Assembly: GCF_020184175.1 (NCBI RefSeq)
Contig: NC_065531.1
Coordinates: 53,279,213 to 53,343,212, forward strand
DNA length: 64,000 nt
Origin: Aphis gossypii
Lineage: Eukaryota; Arthropoda; Insecta; Hemiptera; Aphididae
Direction of reading: 5' to 3'
Shown: piece after piece, positions 1-13,232 of the stretch
Position numbering within the stretch: position 1 is the stretch's first letter
How the letters are laid out: every line of letters starts with the position of its first letter
Translations under genes and position numbers: made by a program
The notes under the pieces: model-generated
What the model was told of the DNA's origin: nothing
Seen by the model: the letters and a program-made list of their open reading frames with translations, nothing else
The model's database searches: none

Positions 1-1578
1 AAAATTGTAACTAATAAAAACACGCTTGCTGACCACTCATGTATATTATACTATTATATCGCTACAATTAACTAAAGAAATGAATAACATGTAATATTAT
101 ATTGTGTTATATTACACAAATACTAATAAATGTTACATCAATTTTATCGTAAAAAAATGGAATTATTAATAAATTGTATCTATTCACCATGTGTTCCCAC
201 ACAACTTCCATGTAATTCGTGATAAAAAAATATATATTACATATATAGTGATAAACGCATCATAATAATTGAGTTGGTATTTATTATGTTAATATATATC
301 TATTTCAAATTAAATATTTACAAATTTTAAAAATATAGCTTATTTCATACAATTTAAATAATTTGAAGCTAATATTGGATATTTTTATTTAGAAGCCACG
401 AATTATGTGACTTATTGTTAATAACAATAACGAGAAGCATCAATAAACATTGAACTTAGAATTTATACGCGACATGTGCAACATAATATGATAAATAGCG
501 ATTTGACGATAATCATGAACATAATAATAAAGTGTGAGTGTAATTGGGTGTTTTAACTCTGGCGAAATGTTTTTAACTTTACAAACTATAACATATAATA
601 TAATTTTATAATATGCAAATATAATTTTGAACCATCGAGTTAGTTATCTATATACTTGCTCGACAAACAGCAGACGACTAATGAATAATTAATTACATCA
701 AGAGCTCGCCTCAACCTGCAAACGCCTTGTCAGTTTTAGATTGATAAACTATAATATACGTATGGTGCGAATAAATTGTATTCAAAGCAACGAACCCGTG
801 GCTTTGGCAGGGAGGAGATAAGAGGAATGGAAATTCCTGCATTAAATTAACAAAGTCTATACTTTGTATATCTATAAGTTTATACGTTATACCTATAATA
901 TTACATACAGCGATCTCAAAGGAAGTTTTAGAATATACTCTACTGGTAATGGTAAACAGCTACTTGGTTAATCGATTAAAATATATTCTGATATAATTTA
1001 AAAAAAAACGAAGAGCTTAAGTAATTATGTTATTTGATAGCAGATTCAACAACAACTCTTGAATAAAGCTAATATATTTACACCCAGAGGACACGACTTA
1101 AGTGTACAGATTATTTCACTACCTAGTACGTCCGAATTGTACGTGTGTGAAGTTGACATTCAAACAAATTCATTATAACCACAATAGAAGCTGGACAACA
1201 TTTTCATTCGATGTGTAAAATATAGGTTTGATGAAGATCGGATCACATTGCGCTTGAATGTATGGACATTTCACATTCAAACATGAGAATAGGTTTAATT
1301 GCTGTAATATAATTTAGTTTTATTTTATTGGAGAAAATTTTGACTTTGAATAACTGTGATGAGGTAAATGAGGCTTTGTTTACTATTGTCCACACCTATC
1401 TCACGTGACTATAATTATTCTATGTAGTTTGTACTCATTGAACTGATAACTACTGAGTAGTAATTATGTACATTATTAGACTTTTTTCAAAAACTATTGA
1501 ATCTATAGGATAATTTTCTATTAGTGAGGTCTAACAGTGGTTTTTTAAAACTAACTTGTTACACTGTTTTTGCTGCAG

Positions 1579-1668
1579 ACTCCAAGCGCCGCCGCCGTAG
1601 TTGCATTTCAAATGTTATTTACGAGTATATACTCGCCTAGGAAATTTAAATCATCTAAAAAACTTTAA
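1579..1668 (+). other. possible orphan exon, 29 codons behind a splice-acceptor-like site
   Basis: A polypyrimidine-rich 3' splice-like site (…tttttgctgcag) is followed directly by a frame that opens Thr-Pro-Ser-Ala-Ala-Ala-Val-Val and ends in TAA at 1666-1668. The first part (gcgccgccgccg) is much richer in GC than its surroundings. The frame also spans a perfect 14-bp palindrome, CGAGTATATACTCG (1622-1635). No family is recognised. It may be a last exon, a relic or chance; the chance explanation is the most likely. Confidence 0.12.
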
Positions 1669-2138
1669 ATTTGTATAGTCAGTAGATAACTGAAAAACCA
1701 CTATCCTCTTGCTACATTTTGCATCATTATTCACTAAGTTTGCAGTATAGTGGTTAACACGTTTCTTTGTTAATGCCTCTTAGGTATTTTGAACTCATTC
1801 ATTATATTGCACAGAATTTCTCTATGTCTACTTTCGTATGCTTTCCTAAAACATAGTTAGTATTTGGGAAAAAACCAAAATAATGTTATAATAATATAGC
1901 ATATACATAATATGTAATATTGATATCAACCATTTTTATGTCAAAAATAATTTTTAAAATACAATCGGCAACGTCGCTAATTCATTTTGTGCGGAATCGT
2001 GTGTATAAAAAGGTATATGTGAAATCGTGTAATGTAGAATCGGGAATCACCGTACAATATTACATAATAATTTACCCAAATAAATAAACTTACATTTTAT
2101 AACAGTGATCATAATAATTAATAATATATGCATATGAT

Positions 2139-2154
2139 CTAACCTAACCTAACC
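2139..2154 (+). repeat. short interstitial telomere-like (CCTAA)n
   Basis: Three consecutive units of the arthropod telomeric repeat (CTAACCTAACCTAACC). It is too short to be a telomere and can arise by chance or at repaired breaks. Confidence 0.4.
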
Positions 2155-3924
2155 ATAACTAATATCTCAATTTACATTGATATTTTTAAAGTACATATAA
2201 GTATTTAGAGGTAAAAATAGTATTAAGTACCTACATAAAATATAATGATAATGTAATATTGTATCTTTCATGTGGTACCTACAATAAAAGATTCACTTTA
2301 TTGTTTTTCTTAACATTACCCGGAATATTCTAAATACTCCATCCAATCGATTGACGCTGTAAATTAAACTTCAAAAATTGAACAGGTTTCTATATAATTT
2401 TAATAAGCAAATATTAAATAGTACTGACATAATATTTTTTTATGCTTGGTAGTGTGTTATAATATTATACTGCTGCTCATTACATAACTCATAAATGTCA
2501 CTCGCTAAACGAAAAATGCCATGTGACGTAGGTATATATGATGAGAACATATTAATTTGCTATGTAACGATATGTGACGTGTTTATGCATGCATTGAAAA
2601 ATAGTTTAAAATACTAATAATTGAGAAGTTTATGATAGTGGAAAATTCAAATCGTCAATATTTACAATAGTAGATATGTAATGTGAGAACGATATACCAA
2701 CTAAACTTAAACGCTAAGTAATATCGTATATAATATAATAATATTACGATAACTATACCATGGTTATGTACTCGGTTATATAGTAGATAACCACGCGTAA
2801 TCGCTAGAGAGTTAAGCACGTACACTATAAATTATAATACCATTAATACCTATATTATACATCAAATTATAATTATTATACTTTACAATTTTTTTTTCGA
2901 AACCTTCTTTTACACTTGGAACATTTTACTATACACTTTACTACAGTAATATAAAATATTATGTTTCGTTTTAATGTTATTATATAATTTTCCTTAAATC
3001 TTTGATTGGCCTTATAGTCATTTAACATTTCTTATTCTTCTGTAGCTATTGTTATTGTATGTTCATATAGTAGTGTAAGCATGTAGCCTACAAGTAATAA
3101 AAAAATTCATATTAAACTATTGATAAAAAATAATAATAATAAAGATAAAGAACACGAATGTTTGTATTTAGTTATATTATATTTTAACAATTTATTGCTC
3201 TAACTTAAACTAATAATGTTTTGTTATATAACACACATAAATGGTAAATATGATACATTTTATACCAGTTAGAGAAAAAATAAAATAAATACATCTTTAC
3301 GGTGTCTACTATACATACATAATGTTCAATAATATATAGAATGTAGATTGTATGAAACAATCTTGTAGTTCTCTTAATAAATATAGTGGTATTTTATTTT
3401 GCAAAAACCAGCTTCTTCGTAAGAACAATATTAAATTCCTTGCTTTATTCAGAATTTAAAATTAAAATAACGATGAAAGGTAAAAACCTAGTTTTTCAAT
3501 ATTATTAAAACCCTTTTACAAACAACAAGTCGTCTTGGAAAACAGAAAATAAAATTGTTTCCTTTTAAAAATGTATAATAATATGTATATAGAAAATATA
3601 ATTTTAATTTAAAATGAAGGGTTTCATCATCCATTACATTGTTTTGAAAACTTTTAACTGAAAACTCGTTTTATACAGTATACAATTTAAACCATTCAGT
3701 ATTTTAAGATTAAAATTGGACAGGTATATAAATATAACTATAAGAGAAAAAATTTTTTTTTCTTCAATACCTATGACCCTTTTTGAATTTTAATTTTTTT
3801 ATACCTATACAATATACATATAATATAGGTATTGTATGTAAAGTACTGAAAAAATTAAATGTAAATTTTTTTGATAAATATTATTTTTTTCTATTATGCA
3901 ACACTCAATTTTTTTTAAAGCATT

Positions 3925-3945
3925 TGTGTGTGTGTGTGTGTGTGT
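3925..3945 (+). repeat. (TG)10 microsatellite
   Basis: Perfect alternating TG tract, followed by TATGTA. It sits inside a low-complexity frame at 3783-4076 that is not a gene. Confidence 0.95.
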
Positions 3946-4043
3946 ATGTACACGAAAAAATTTTTATATTTGAGATAAATATGAGTGTTTTGGATAAAAG
4001 ATTAGATCTAGTTTTTACTTTAGATAACAACTTTTTTATAATC

Positions 4044-4211
4044 AAAAAAAAAAAAAAAAAACAAACAAAAAATTAAGAAATTTTCACTTAAAACCAGATT
4101 TTGATTAAATTTATTTCAATATAATTCAAAAACAAATAACCACAGAAATTTAACAATAAATTATTTTCTATAAATGGTAAAATTTTCAATATATTTTTTT
4201 TTTTTTTTTTT
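4044..4211 (+). repeat. poly-A and poly-T tracts
   Basis: An uninterrupted run of 18 A (4044-4061) and, about 130 bp on, a run of 18 T (4194-4211), with another T run at about 4260. The opposed A and T tracts could border a degraded retroposed segment, but no direct repeats were found. Confidence 0.8.
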
Positions 4212-4427
4212 ACCTATTCATAAACAAACAACATTTTTGATTACCTACCTATTATTTATTTTTTTTTTTAATTAATTATTAAATATAAATAATTTTATTT
4301 ACCTAAAAATCATATCATTTTACCTTAATAATAAATGTAAAATAAATGTCTTTAATAGTTATATTTCAAATATATATATATTATGTATATTATATATAAT
4401 ATATTACAAAATATACTTATAGTGATT

Positions 4428-4569
4428 ATGCTGACAGACTGTCTCTAGTAAGAATCGTTTTTCGTATACAATGATACATCATTGGGTTGAAATTTAAATC
4501 ACCCATAATAGTGACCCATTCAACACTTAATATACACCAGAGATATAACACTCGCCTGCCTACCTATTT
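4428..4569 (-). repeat. dispersed repeat, copy 1 (diverged, inverted relative to copy 2)
   Basis: The reverse complement of this segment aligns with 15,077-15,201. In the core (AAATTT…GATTCT) about 37 of 46 positions agree by eye, and similarity continues through the parts reading CTCTG-TGTA and GGGTC/CCTATTAT. The block (…cagactgtctct…aagaatcgtttttcgtatacaatgat…) resembles a repeat I associate with aphid genomes, by recollection only. Probably the edge of an old transposon; no terminal repeats or coding sequence can be assigned. Confidence 0.6.
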
Positions 4570-6290
4570 AAAATTAAATCTTGATAAATGATAATGTATG
4601 TAAAATATATTGTGAATCGATTAAATAAAAATGAATATTCCATTTCATTAAAAATCAATAATCGCTCAGTATATTTGTTTTCGAATTTTAAACAATTAGT
4701 AATATATCTTATAACAAAACATAAGTTAACAATTATAAAGTATATTGATGTTATAGATCTTTTGAGATACGAGATAAGTGTTAAACAATATATTATAACA
4801 ATATAATAGTAGGTATATAAGTAATTATTGCCGTGGTGCAATTATTTGCAATATCATTAATGGGGTGGTTGAATGTAGTTTGATATTGTATTGAGAACGG
4901 TAATTAATTGATTAATTTTTATAAAAAAATATTGTTATAAAATGTAATGATTTTTATTATTTTCAATGTGAAAATAACTTATAATTGTCAATTGAACGAC
5001 GCAATATTGTGGAATTATTTTAGATTCATAATCACGTTACACGGATTGTTTGAAATAATAATAATACATATACCATAGTCTGATTAAAATTGAAATAGAT
5101 TGTGCAATACCTCTACATTTACCCGACAATAATATTATTACGTTTTATTGACATATTCCAATTTATTATATTATACTACGTTAATTGAATTAAGCATATA
5201 CTGAAAACTATATAAATATGAACAAACAAAAAATAATATATTGCTTTTTTGTAAACGTCAAAATATAATATTCCAGCAAAATTAATACACCGTTAACTCG
5301 CTGATAAATTGGTTATTTATTTTTCATTTTAACATATATCAACATATATTTTACATAAAATTATATTAAAATGTTTTAAAAACGTTGACGGGTATAATCA
5401 ACTCTGCGTAGTACAGGTGTAAGGCAGTTTAGCTGTAAATTTGTTTTATTATTATAATTCATTATTTATGTCAATTTAAGTATTTTACCTTTTCACTGCA
5501 TTACAATTTATAGGCTAATTTAATGGCAAGCAGAAAATGACATTTTAACAAATTAGTGAGTGAAGCGTGTTCCTGTTTACGAGTATGTTAAGTTTAACGA
5601 ATAGTTTTGTCGAGTTCATAAATACGTTGTTTCACGGAAATCACTTCTTATTAATTTAAAGAGTAAACTTTAGACATAATGTTATATAACACTTTCAAAG
5701 AAAAATTTACAAATATTAACCATTTCTATAATAATCTATCTTAATATAAAGCATCCTTCAATCTAATTAAATTAAATAAAAACAAATATTTTTATGCTAT
5801 TTTTATTTTATTTTCAATGTATGTAAATGACTTATTAAATGTATGTATAGGTAGGTGATACTATATATGTGGTACTATATGTGATAATTTTACCAAGATG
5901 AAAAATAATGCTAATTTAGGTTTATCAGTTTATAGATGGTATAAACAAAAAATACTTCTTAAGAAAAAGAAAAATCAGTTTTTATTTATTTTGCCTCGTC
6001 TAGTCCAAAGTTCACCAGAACAAATCATAATTAAATTTCAATATTATCTATCATAAATATTTTATAGGTATTAAAATTATTGTAAAAAATTAATAAATAA
6101 TTATAATGAAAACTTTACTATTTTAGGTTGTCAGTTAAAAACCATAAGAATTTATTTAAATAGAATATTCAATAATAATATTCCTGTTATTAAAATATAA
6201 AATATTCAAATTATGATAAAATCATGTTGCCGTCATAACAATTAATTTAATATTATTTTTTAAACACGAAGAAATATTATACATATATAT

Positions 6291-6328
<38 letters not shown>

Positions 6329-6963
6329 CTTAATTAAAACTTATACCACCATAATTGAATAGAATATTTGGAATAGTATAAGTTGAAAAATATTCATAAC
6401 CATAACATAAATAATATAATATTATTAATAATTAATATGTTCATTACTAACAAAATACATACAATTACAGTGGTGTGTCAATATCATTGTGTTAGCTGTT
6501 AGATGTACTAAACATTGTATTGTATAAAAACTAAAAACTAATAATTCATACAATCAATTTAAAATTTAAATAATTATGATGTACATATTTTCATTTATGA
6601 CCTAGTCACGGTATATTTATTGATGAGCCCATTATATTGATAAATTACTTTGTACTATTAATTATTATCTATCGTAATAATAGTAATTAGCAACTGTTAC
6701 AAATTATTATAATACTATATTACTATATTTATTGACAACACTATCGTTATCTTAACATTTATATTTTATACATATAAAATCGAATAATTTAAATCGAAAG
6801 CATGGGGGTCGTTTTATGTAGAATGACCCACTTGTATAAGTTCTGTGTTACATACTTTTCTGTAGAATGCAATGTGTATGCATACATATAAAACTGTACG
6901 AGATGCTAGAATATTTAGTACGAAATTAATAATATTAAAAAGCTAAATAATAATAATTTATGC
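4570..6963. other. AT-rich noncoding stretch
   Basis: Nothing gene-like. Frames of 72 and 93 codons at 4588-4806 (plus) and 4560-4841 (minus) overlap on opposite strands and consist of AT-rich codons, as expected by chance. One long TA microsatellite is listed separately. Confidence 0.6.
6295..6324 (+). repeat. (TA)15 microsatellite
   Basis: Thirty bases of perfect TA alternation, extended on the left by an imperfect ACATATATATTATG tract. Confidence 0.95.
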
Positions 6964-7006
6964 CACCTGCGTTACACCTGCCAACCAACATTACCGCCAA
7001 CAGGTG
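6964..7006. promoter_or_regulatory. cluster of three CACCTG/CAGGTG E-boxes
   Basis: CACCTG at 6964-6969, CACCTG at 6975-6980 and CAGGTG at 7001-7006 lie within 43 bp in a GC-richer island. CAGGTG is the preferred core of Snail/Scratch/ZEB-type zinc fingers and of some bHLH dimers. A closely spaced triplet in AT-rich DNA suggests an enhancer or silencer module, but no target gene is visible and binding is inferred. Confidence 0.3.
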
Positions 7007-10000
7007 ATTTTAACATCGTAGGTACCCGGAATGTAAACCAGATTCTATATGTTTGTGATTAAATTCATTATCCCGTTCGTTTTTGCGTACACGAAAACAA
7101 TGTGGTAATGTTAAACAATTTTTTCACAACAATCGAAATGCTGGTTAACATTTTAATCAATACATTATTTGAGCTATTTCGATACGAAGATAATAAAATA
7201 CTGTATAATCCACTCACTCGTATAATATTGTACAAAATGAACGATATAATAATAATAATCATACCGTTAATAATATCGATGTATACATGCATATCCATAA
7301 TATCTATATATAATATCTACCAGAGGGATTTATTTTACAATTTAACACCGTTGTGATTCAATTTTATCTTTCAACATCAATTATTTTTTATGTATCTGTA
7401 TTTGTATTAGAGTTTTATTGTAAATGCAGTTTGACATAATTGCCATGGCTAATTGAGGATAAAACATCAGACACTAGGAAGTTAAAATGTATTTAAATAA
7501 TATTAATTTGAGGCACTAATTGCATTTTAGGTGACTTAGTATTATACCATAAAAGGCATTTGAAATAGTGTTAAATATCTACGAATTCATTACTATTAGG
7601 TTTCAGTAGGTTTTAATAGAAAGATAATGTTTATAAAGGATTTTTATGACATTTTGGATGGTGGTATAGATAATTCTTTATAGAGTAAGTGGTTAGGTTA
7701 AGTTTAGAATGAGATTTTAGTGATCATATACGAGTAGATATATTTCGACTGGAAAGAGATGGATGCGATGAGTTTTTAAAATCTTAGCAATGCCCTAGAT
7801 TTTTGGTTATTATATAAATCTTCGATTCAAATGTTTTTATTTGTTTATTGTTTATAAATAATGTAGAAAAATATTGAGACTCCATACTATATTACTCGTA
7901 TATTATTAATATTATACTCTTGTGTGTAAGTATTAAACATACGTAATATAATTATTACTTTTATCGGAAAATATACAATTACCTCTAAAATATATACATA
8001 ACATTAATATCATTGAAATATAAAAAATGTAAGTTTAATAATAATAGTTTTGAATATGCATATTATATGTTTAATGATATAATACACGATTATATACTAT
8101 ATAGTAAGAGTCTTATTTTTTTAGATAATTTATTGAAAATATTACTGTCAAATTTAATATATAATCATAGCCATGTAGCTATTTACATGAATTCTATATT
8201 TATGTCATCGTGATATTATCCATGTTAATTGGACAAATTCAAACAATACTCATGGTTATATTCGTATAAATATAGTGACTTATTATATTATAACCAAAGA
8301 TTTGAGAAAAAAAATTGAACGAAGATAAACACATATTAGGTAATCGGGGAAGAGCGGGATCTTGAATGCACATTATTATTACTCCAATGTTCGCAACGAC
8401 ATAATATACGCAATTTATTGTTAATGGTAAGGTAATTAAAAATCACATTTAATATAATAATTGAATATATGCATCACAAAACCATTACTATATTATACTA
8501 TATTACTATTAATTGAAAGGTGTAAGGATAAAATAGGAAAGTCGCTCATTTTAAAACTCAATAAACTTTAATAGAAATACGATTGGTATATCATAATTTC
8601 TTCTATAAACTAAAAAATAAGGAGCTTTAACACTCTCAACAACCATGGTTACACATTTTTTTGTTTAGAAATTTTTAAAAAGATAAATTATTCTCATAAC
8701 TGAAGGAATATGCTATAATCTGTGATAAATGTATCCCATATTTAATCATTAACATGATACTTGTGTGATGAAATATTACAATCGTCATTTTTTTAATATT
8801 AATGTTTTTCGAGTTTGTTGACGGGCACAAGTGCGGGACGGCTCGAGCGTTTCGGGTGACTACATAGCAAATAATATGTACAATAAAAATTACATAATAA
8901 AGTCAGTTTTATAGACGTAGGTATATATAGCAGAGAAGTGCACTCGAAGAGTTGGACGGAAAACTAGACACGCATAACTCGTTTTCAAACGTTTACTTCG
9001 GATTTTTTTGTATAATTTCAAGTTGTTTTTTTTTTTGCACACCCGCGTGTTTAAGTACCATTCACGACTTACATTACACACCACGAAATAATGAATTCGA
9101 CGTTTATAACTGACAAACATTAGTGTACAGAGTTCAATTAGGATAACTTCTCAAAAAACTGTTTTTTTTTTTACGCGTTCGGAATAAATAATATTATTAT
9201 GTTATTATAACTACATAATAATAATAATATATATATATATATACGACAGCTGGAACCTGTTAGTTTTTCAGAAACAATTCTTCACAGAATCATAAATCTT
9301 TTTTTCCGACGATCCTTTAATTATTACCTACAGTTAGTAGTTTTATTATACATTTATTCACTATATATTATAATATATCGTTATAAAATATTCAAGTAAT
9401 GCGCTTTTAAAAGGGAAATATAATACACGCATTTTTTGTTGCGCTTGGCTCTTTACGAAAAGTGCAAAATTAAAGTGGTGTATTAAACATAACCTAACCA
9501 TGCGTTTATATTTTAATAAAATATGAAACGGTTTAGTGTTTATATTAAAAAATAATAATTTAGTTTACCGTTAAAATACTATATAACCCTCAGGACGTAA
9601 CGTATTAATTTTACATTATTAAAAAGTTTCTTTTTATTTATTTACTAACTCTAAATATTAGCAATATTGCATTTAAGAGAATGTCAGCACAAACTTTGTT
9701 CTTTCTTGACTTCCGTGTAACATCGGTCATAGACAAAGTTCATTCACTTAAAATCGTTTTTTCTTACTTTCAAGTTATATAATAATAAAATCATCTATTA
9801 CAAAATTATCATTTAGAGGATAATATTTTTAAAAATTTGACATATCAATTTATATTTTATTATTATTATTTGACTTTGTATATACTTGAGTTGAAAAATA
9901 AAAATAAATTTAAAATTTAAAATTTAAATGGATATTAAATTGCTTTGAGACGATATTTAGATAAATCGGTGATTTTATTCTAAGATTTCTCAAAAACATA

Positions 10001-10619
10001 ACAACAAAATAATATTACGTGAATTCGTTTTTTTTAATTATATTAAATATTGGGCGTATATTGCGAAAACAAGCAATACGCATTGACCTGAAGTATTCGG
10101 TTCCATATAATTATTATAACACGGTAGGAATATGTTCATAATCATAATAATATATTATTATAGATTACGTATTTTGTCAATTCATAAATACATTTGTTCA
10201 AATTTATTTTATTAACAAATAAACGGATATTACGAACGATTTATCACCATTTTGCGTGCACATGAAAATCCTATGACTCCACCATCATGGTTCCTATAAC
10301 ATTTGGGGAAAAAAAAATATTATGTCCTGCAACGACATCGTTACGCTGTGTAAATGTGTGTGAACAGACTTTTTTTCAGGATTTATAACTTTCGATTTTG
10401 TTTTATGACGATAGATTTTGCGATAAACAGCGAGCGGTACATAACAAGGAATTTTTTATTTATTTTTTTTTTTTACTTCTAACCGCTCGCACAATACATA
10501 ATACTATATGTATTTGTATACACGTATAAATATTCGAATTATTTGACGCCGGGAGGGATTAACGCACTGCGACGTATAATATTAACACTTTGTCGAGTAA
10601 TTTAGCTATAAATCTCGAT
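7007..10619. other. AT-rich noncoding stretch
   Basis: No supported gene. Hydrophobic frames at 7068-7298 (minus) and 7102-7356 (plus) lie opposite each other and are rich in Ile/Asn/Tyr, so they are treated as chance. Short GC-richer spots occur at 8,820-8,860 and 8,930-9,110 without recognisable motifs. (TA)n lies at about 9,227-9,243. Confidence 0.6.
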
Positions 10620-11320
10620 CGAAAGATTCTATGTACCCGTGCGTTGTCGCCACTGATGGCCCGCCACCGCGTCGGAGCACAGTCGAGGGACCGTTCCTAT
10701 AGGCGCCTCCGACGGCAATAAATAACCGGACCCGAACACGGTTGACCTTTGCTCCACCGACACGGTCGTTTCTTTTTTTCATTTTTACGGTCTACTAATA
10801 CTACTACTACAAATAATAGTAATAACAATAATACCACTGATATGAGCAGCGATACTACTGCTGTTACTTGTTACTAAAATACTTGCATGTCTTGAAGTAA
10901 ATGTGTGTGTGTGTACCACAATCATCACAGGTAACACCACCGCAATCTCTGTATAATATACATCTGTGGGAGAGAACGATCCCGAAAGATTAAGACGGGG
11001 GCGGCGAAATGATAATGAAAAGAAACGAAAAAAACAATAACATTATATTATATATTCGGTATGTATATGGCACGATTGTTCGATCGTTATCGAACGAAAA
11101 TAAGTATCCTCATACACGACCGAGACGAAGCTGTATCTCCCGTGAAAATCTCCTGTGCCAGTTCCTATAACATGTCCCTAACGTTACGTACACTGGACGG
11201 TCTGCGTCGGCAGATAAGAGCTGTACTCGAACAACAAGTGCACTGTGATAACGCGCGATATGCCGGCTGTGACAAAAGAAATACCGGTGCGCGGCTGTGC
11301 CGTTATGTATATAAATCAAC
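10620..11320. other. CpG-rich patch, promoter- or enhancer-like
   Basis: Base composition changes sharply to GC- and CpG-rich (for example ggcccgccaccgcgtcggag near 10,660) between AT-rich flanks. A 109-codon plus-strand frame (11,061-11,390) and a 95-codon minus-strand frame (11,110-11,397) overlap here. Both have unremarkable composition and no recognised domain, so neither is called a gene. In sparsely methylated insect genomes, CpG-dense islands often mark first exons or regulatory DNA. That reading is inference. Confidence 0.3.
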
Positions 11321-13139
11321 TCATATGCTTTATTATTATTTATTCGCATTGGCAATAATGCGCATAACATTAAAATTTGCGATGGATTAAAACACAATTC
11401 GAGAAGAATTTGAGTATGAAATTCGAGTTTTAAGTGTTGTTTTAAACGCGTCTTATATTTAGGTTCTCCTTATATTATTATAGACACGCAGTTTCTGTCC
11501 CATCCAGTGGCGGTGTGTTTAGCAGATGCTTTTTACAATAGTATAAACTCATACACGAGTTTTTGAAATTTGGTGAAAAATTAATAGATTTAAATATATG
11601 ATAACAGTTTTTTAAAAACAACAAATTCAAAAAGTAGAGGAACTTGTATTATAACTATTATTGTTATCGCAATTGAGCATAATATATAATGCCCTATATA
11701 ATCATATGAATCAGGCAGTTATAATATAAGTTGTTAATAAAAACAAACAGTAAATCTAACACTTACGATTTTTAGTTGCCAAAACTTAATAGTGTAATAA
11801 GTTATAGCATTGATAATCATTACAAAGTATTAACGCCTTTTTTCTAAGCCCTCGCGACTATAATTTAAGCATTTTAAGCATATACAAATTACTTGGTCAC
11901 CTCCTTCGTCCTTAATGAAAAAAGTAAAATATATTATCTTTTGTATTTTTATTTAAGTTACAACAGTAATAAACAAAGATTTGACAACTTAAACTTTATA
12001 ACAATAGCAGTCGCAATCACATTTTAAATTTTAATAGACTGTCGCTTACATTAAGTAACAAGAATAAAAAAAAAGTAAAAATATTCACCCAAACCTTTGT
12101 GCAACCTTAGCCTCAGATACCTTGGACGACCGTATTATTTTTCTTGAAGTATCAAACTAGATAAACAAATTTAATAATTACAATTAAGCAATTTATTCCA
12201 TTGCACATATAATTTATTTCTCAGGTAGTGTATCAGATAAATAATTAATATTTTACAGATACGACTTTAAAACATATATGTATTATATTTTAGACCACAG
12301 AGCCATGACTTATCTGATCAAAGGTGTAACTGTACCTAAAGATTTACTGTAGTGGTTTTTCGACTTTAATAGATGAGGTATGCGAACTTATTTGACATAT
12401 TTTGTTCTAAATAACGATATTTTATGTGTTAGTAAATTACATTTCACACGCTCTTTACGACTACTTATGGTCAGTGGTGTATTGCTAAAAATATTCATGG
12501 GTATATGCCTTCTAGATCTTAGGTGTCAATGATATTATAACTAAAATTAAATTAAAAAAAAATTTTACTCCACTAGGTACCTATATACCTAAGATTATTA
12601 TCTTTAATTCAAGTTATTATTCAATATTTTAATTCATTATAAGAAGATTTATTGTTAAAATATTAGGTTATTATTTCAAACTTCAACATTGCCTTATAAG
12701 TTATTATGATTTAGATGTCAAATTTTTTCTCATTAATTTCCTTTAACGATTTGAATTCTTATTAAGATACTATATAAGTACTTATATGCATATTATAAAT
12801 GTCCTCACTTGACCTATACGATAGCTAATCCGTATAGATGAATACACATTACACTACTACAGTCACAGCCCATTTGATTATGGAAAACTTGCATTTTTTA
12901 AATTATCTTTATTTATATGTATATAATTATAAGGGCCACCCGGTTGCAAGATTGTCGTTTGGATAGGTAGTAAAAAAAATAATATCTGGTTGATCAAACC
13001 GAAAAAATATTTATTAAAAAAAAAGTCCATGGAAATATATAATATCGGTAAAATATTATCGAATAAAAAAATAATAATAATAATATAAAATAACAGTCAC
13101 AGCGGGCACCATGACAAATTGGCACGCACCAGTAGTCTT
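11321..13139. other. AT-rich noncoding stretch
   Basis: No gene or structured element found. The right end (about 12,930-13,139) is GC-richer and would be the 3' untranslated region of the small minus-strand frame that begins at 13,232. An AATAAA on the minus strand lies at 13,010-13,015. Confidence 0.5.
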
Positions 13140-13232
13140 TCAAGGGTCCAGCACGTCTTCATCACTATATCCGTGGTTATTTAAATATTTTAATATTTCC
13201 ATTAATATTCGTAATACATGCCGCTGAGACAT
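13140..13232 (-). CDS. candidate 30-residue small ORF
   Basis: On the minus strand an ATG at 13,232 opens a 30-codon frame ending in TGA at 13,140-13,142. The peptide begins MSQRHVLRILMEILKYL and ends GYSDEDVLDP, with a mixed, protein-like composition (amphipathic helix-like first half, acidic end) unlike the Asn/Ile/Tyr-rich chance frames around it. In-frame codons continue only three to five residues upstream of the ATG, to a TAA. A minus-strand AATAAA lies about 125 nt downstream of the stop. No family is recognised. It could be a micropeptide gene, the last exon of a larger gene or a transposon relic. Confidence 0.25.
   Translation of the reverse strand: MSQRHVLRILMEILKYLNNHGYSDEDVLDP

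Larger units (their letters stand above)
1..4427. other. AT-rich noncoding stretch
   Basis: No gene is supported here. Open frames are short, low in complexity and run through homopolymers. The sequence is AT-rich with scattered small palindromes. The few structured spots (a possible exon near 1.6 kb, telomere-like repeats near 2.1 kb, a TG microsatellite near 3.9 kb and homopolymers near 4.0-4.2 kb) are listed separately. It could be intergenic or intronic. Confidence 0.6.

Noticed and set aside
2139..2154. Telomere or subtelomere
   Set aside because: Only three CCTAA units, with ordinary sequence on both sides.
3783..4076. 97-codon plus-strand frame
   Set aside because: It is built from T runs, a TG microsatellite (Cys-Val repeats) and an A run (Lys repeats). 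Low-complexity chance frame.
5632..5644. Extra end of the CACGGAAA element family
   Set aside because: Only TTTCACGGAAAT matches. The following bases diverge from the TIR and there is no partner in inverted orientation nearby.
7068..7356. Hydrophobic frames of 76 and 84 codons on opposite strands
   Set aside because: Both follow AT-rich composition (Ile, Asn, Tyr), overlap antiparallel and show no start context or domain.
11061..11397. Overlapping 109- and 95-codon frames
   Set aside because: They arise because a CpG-rich patch has few stop codons on either strand. No domain or conserved motif was recognised, so only the CpG patch is annotated.
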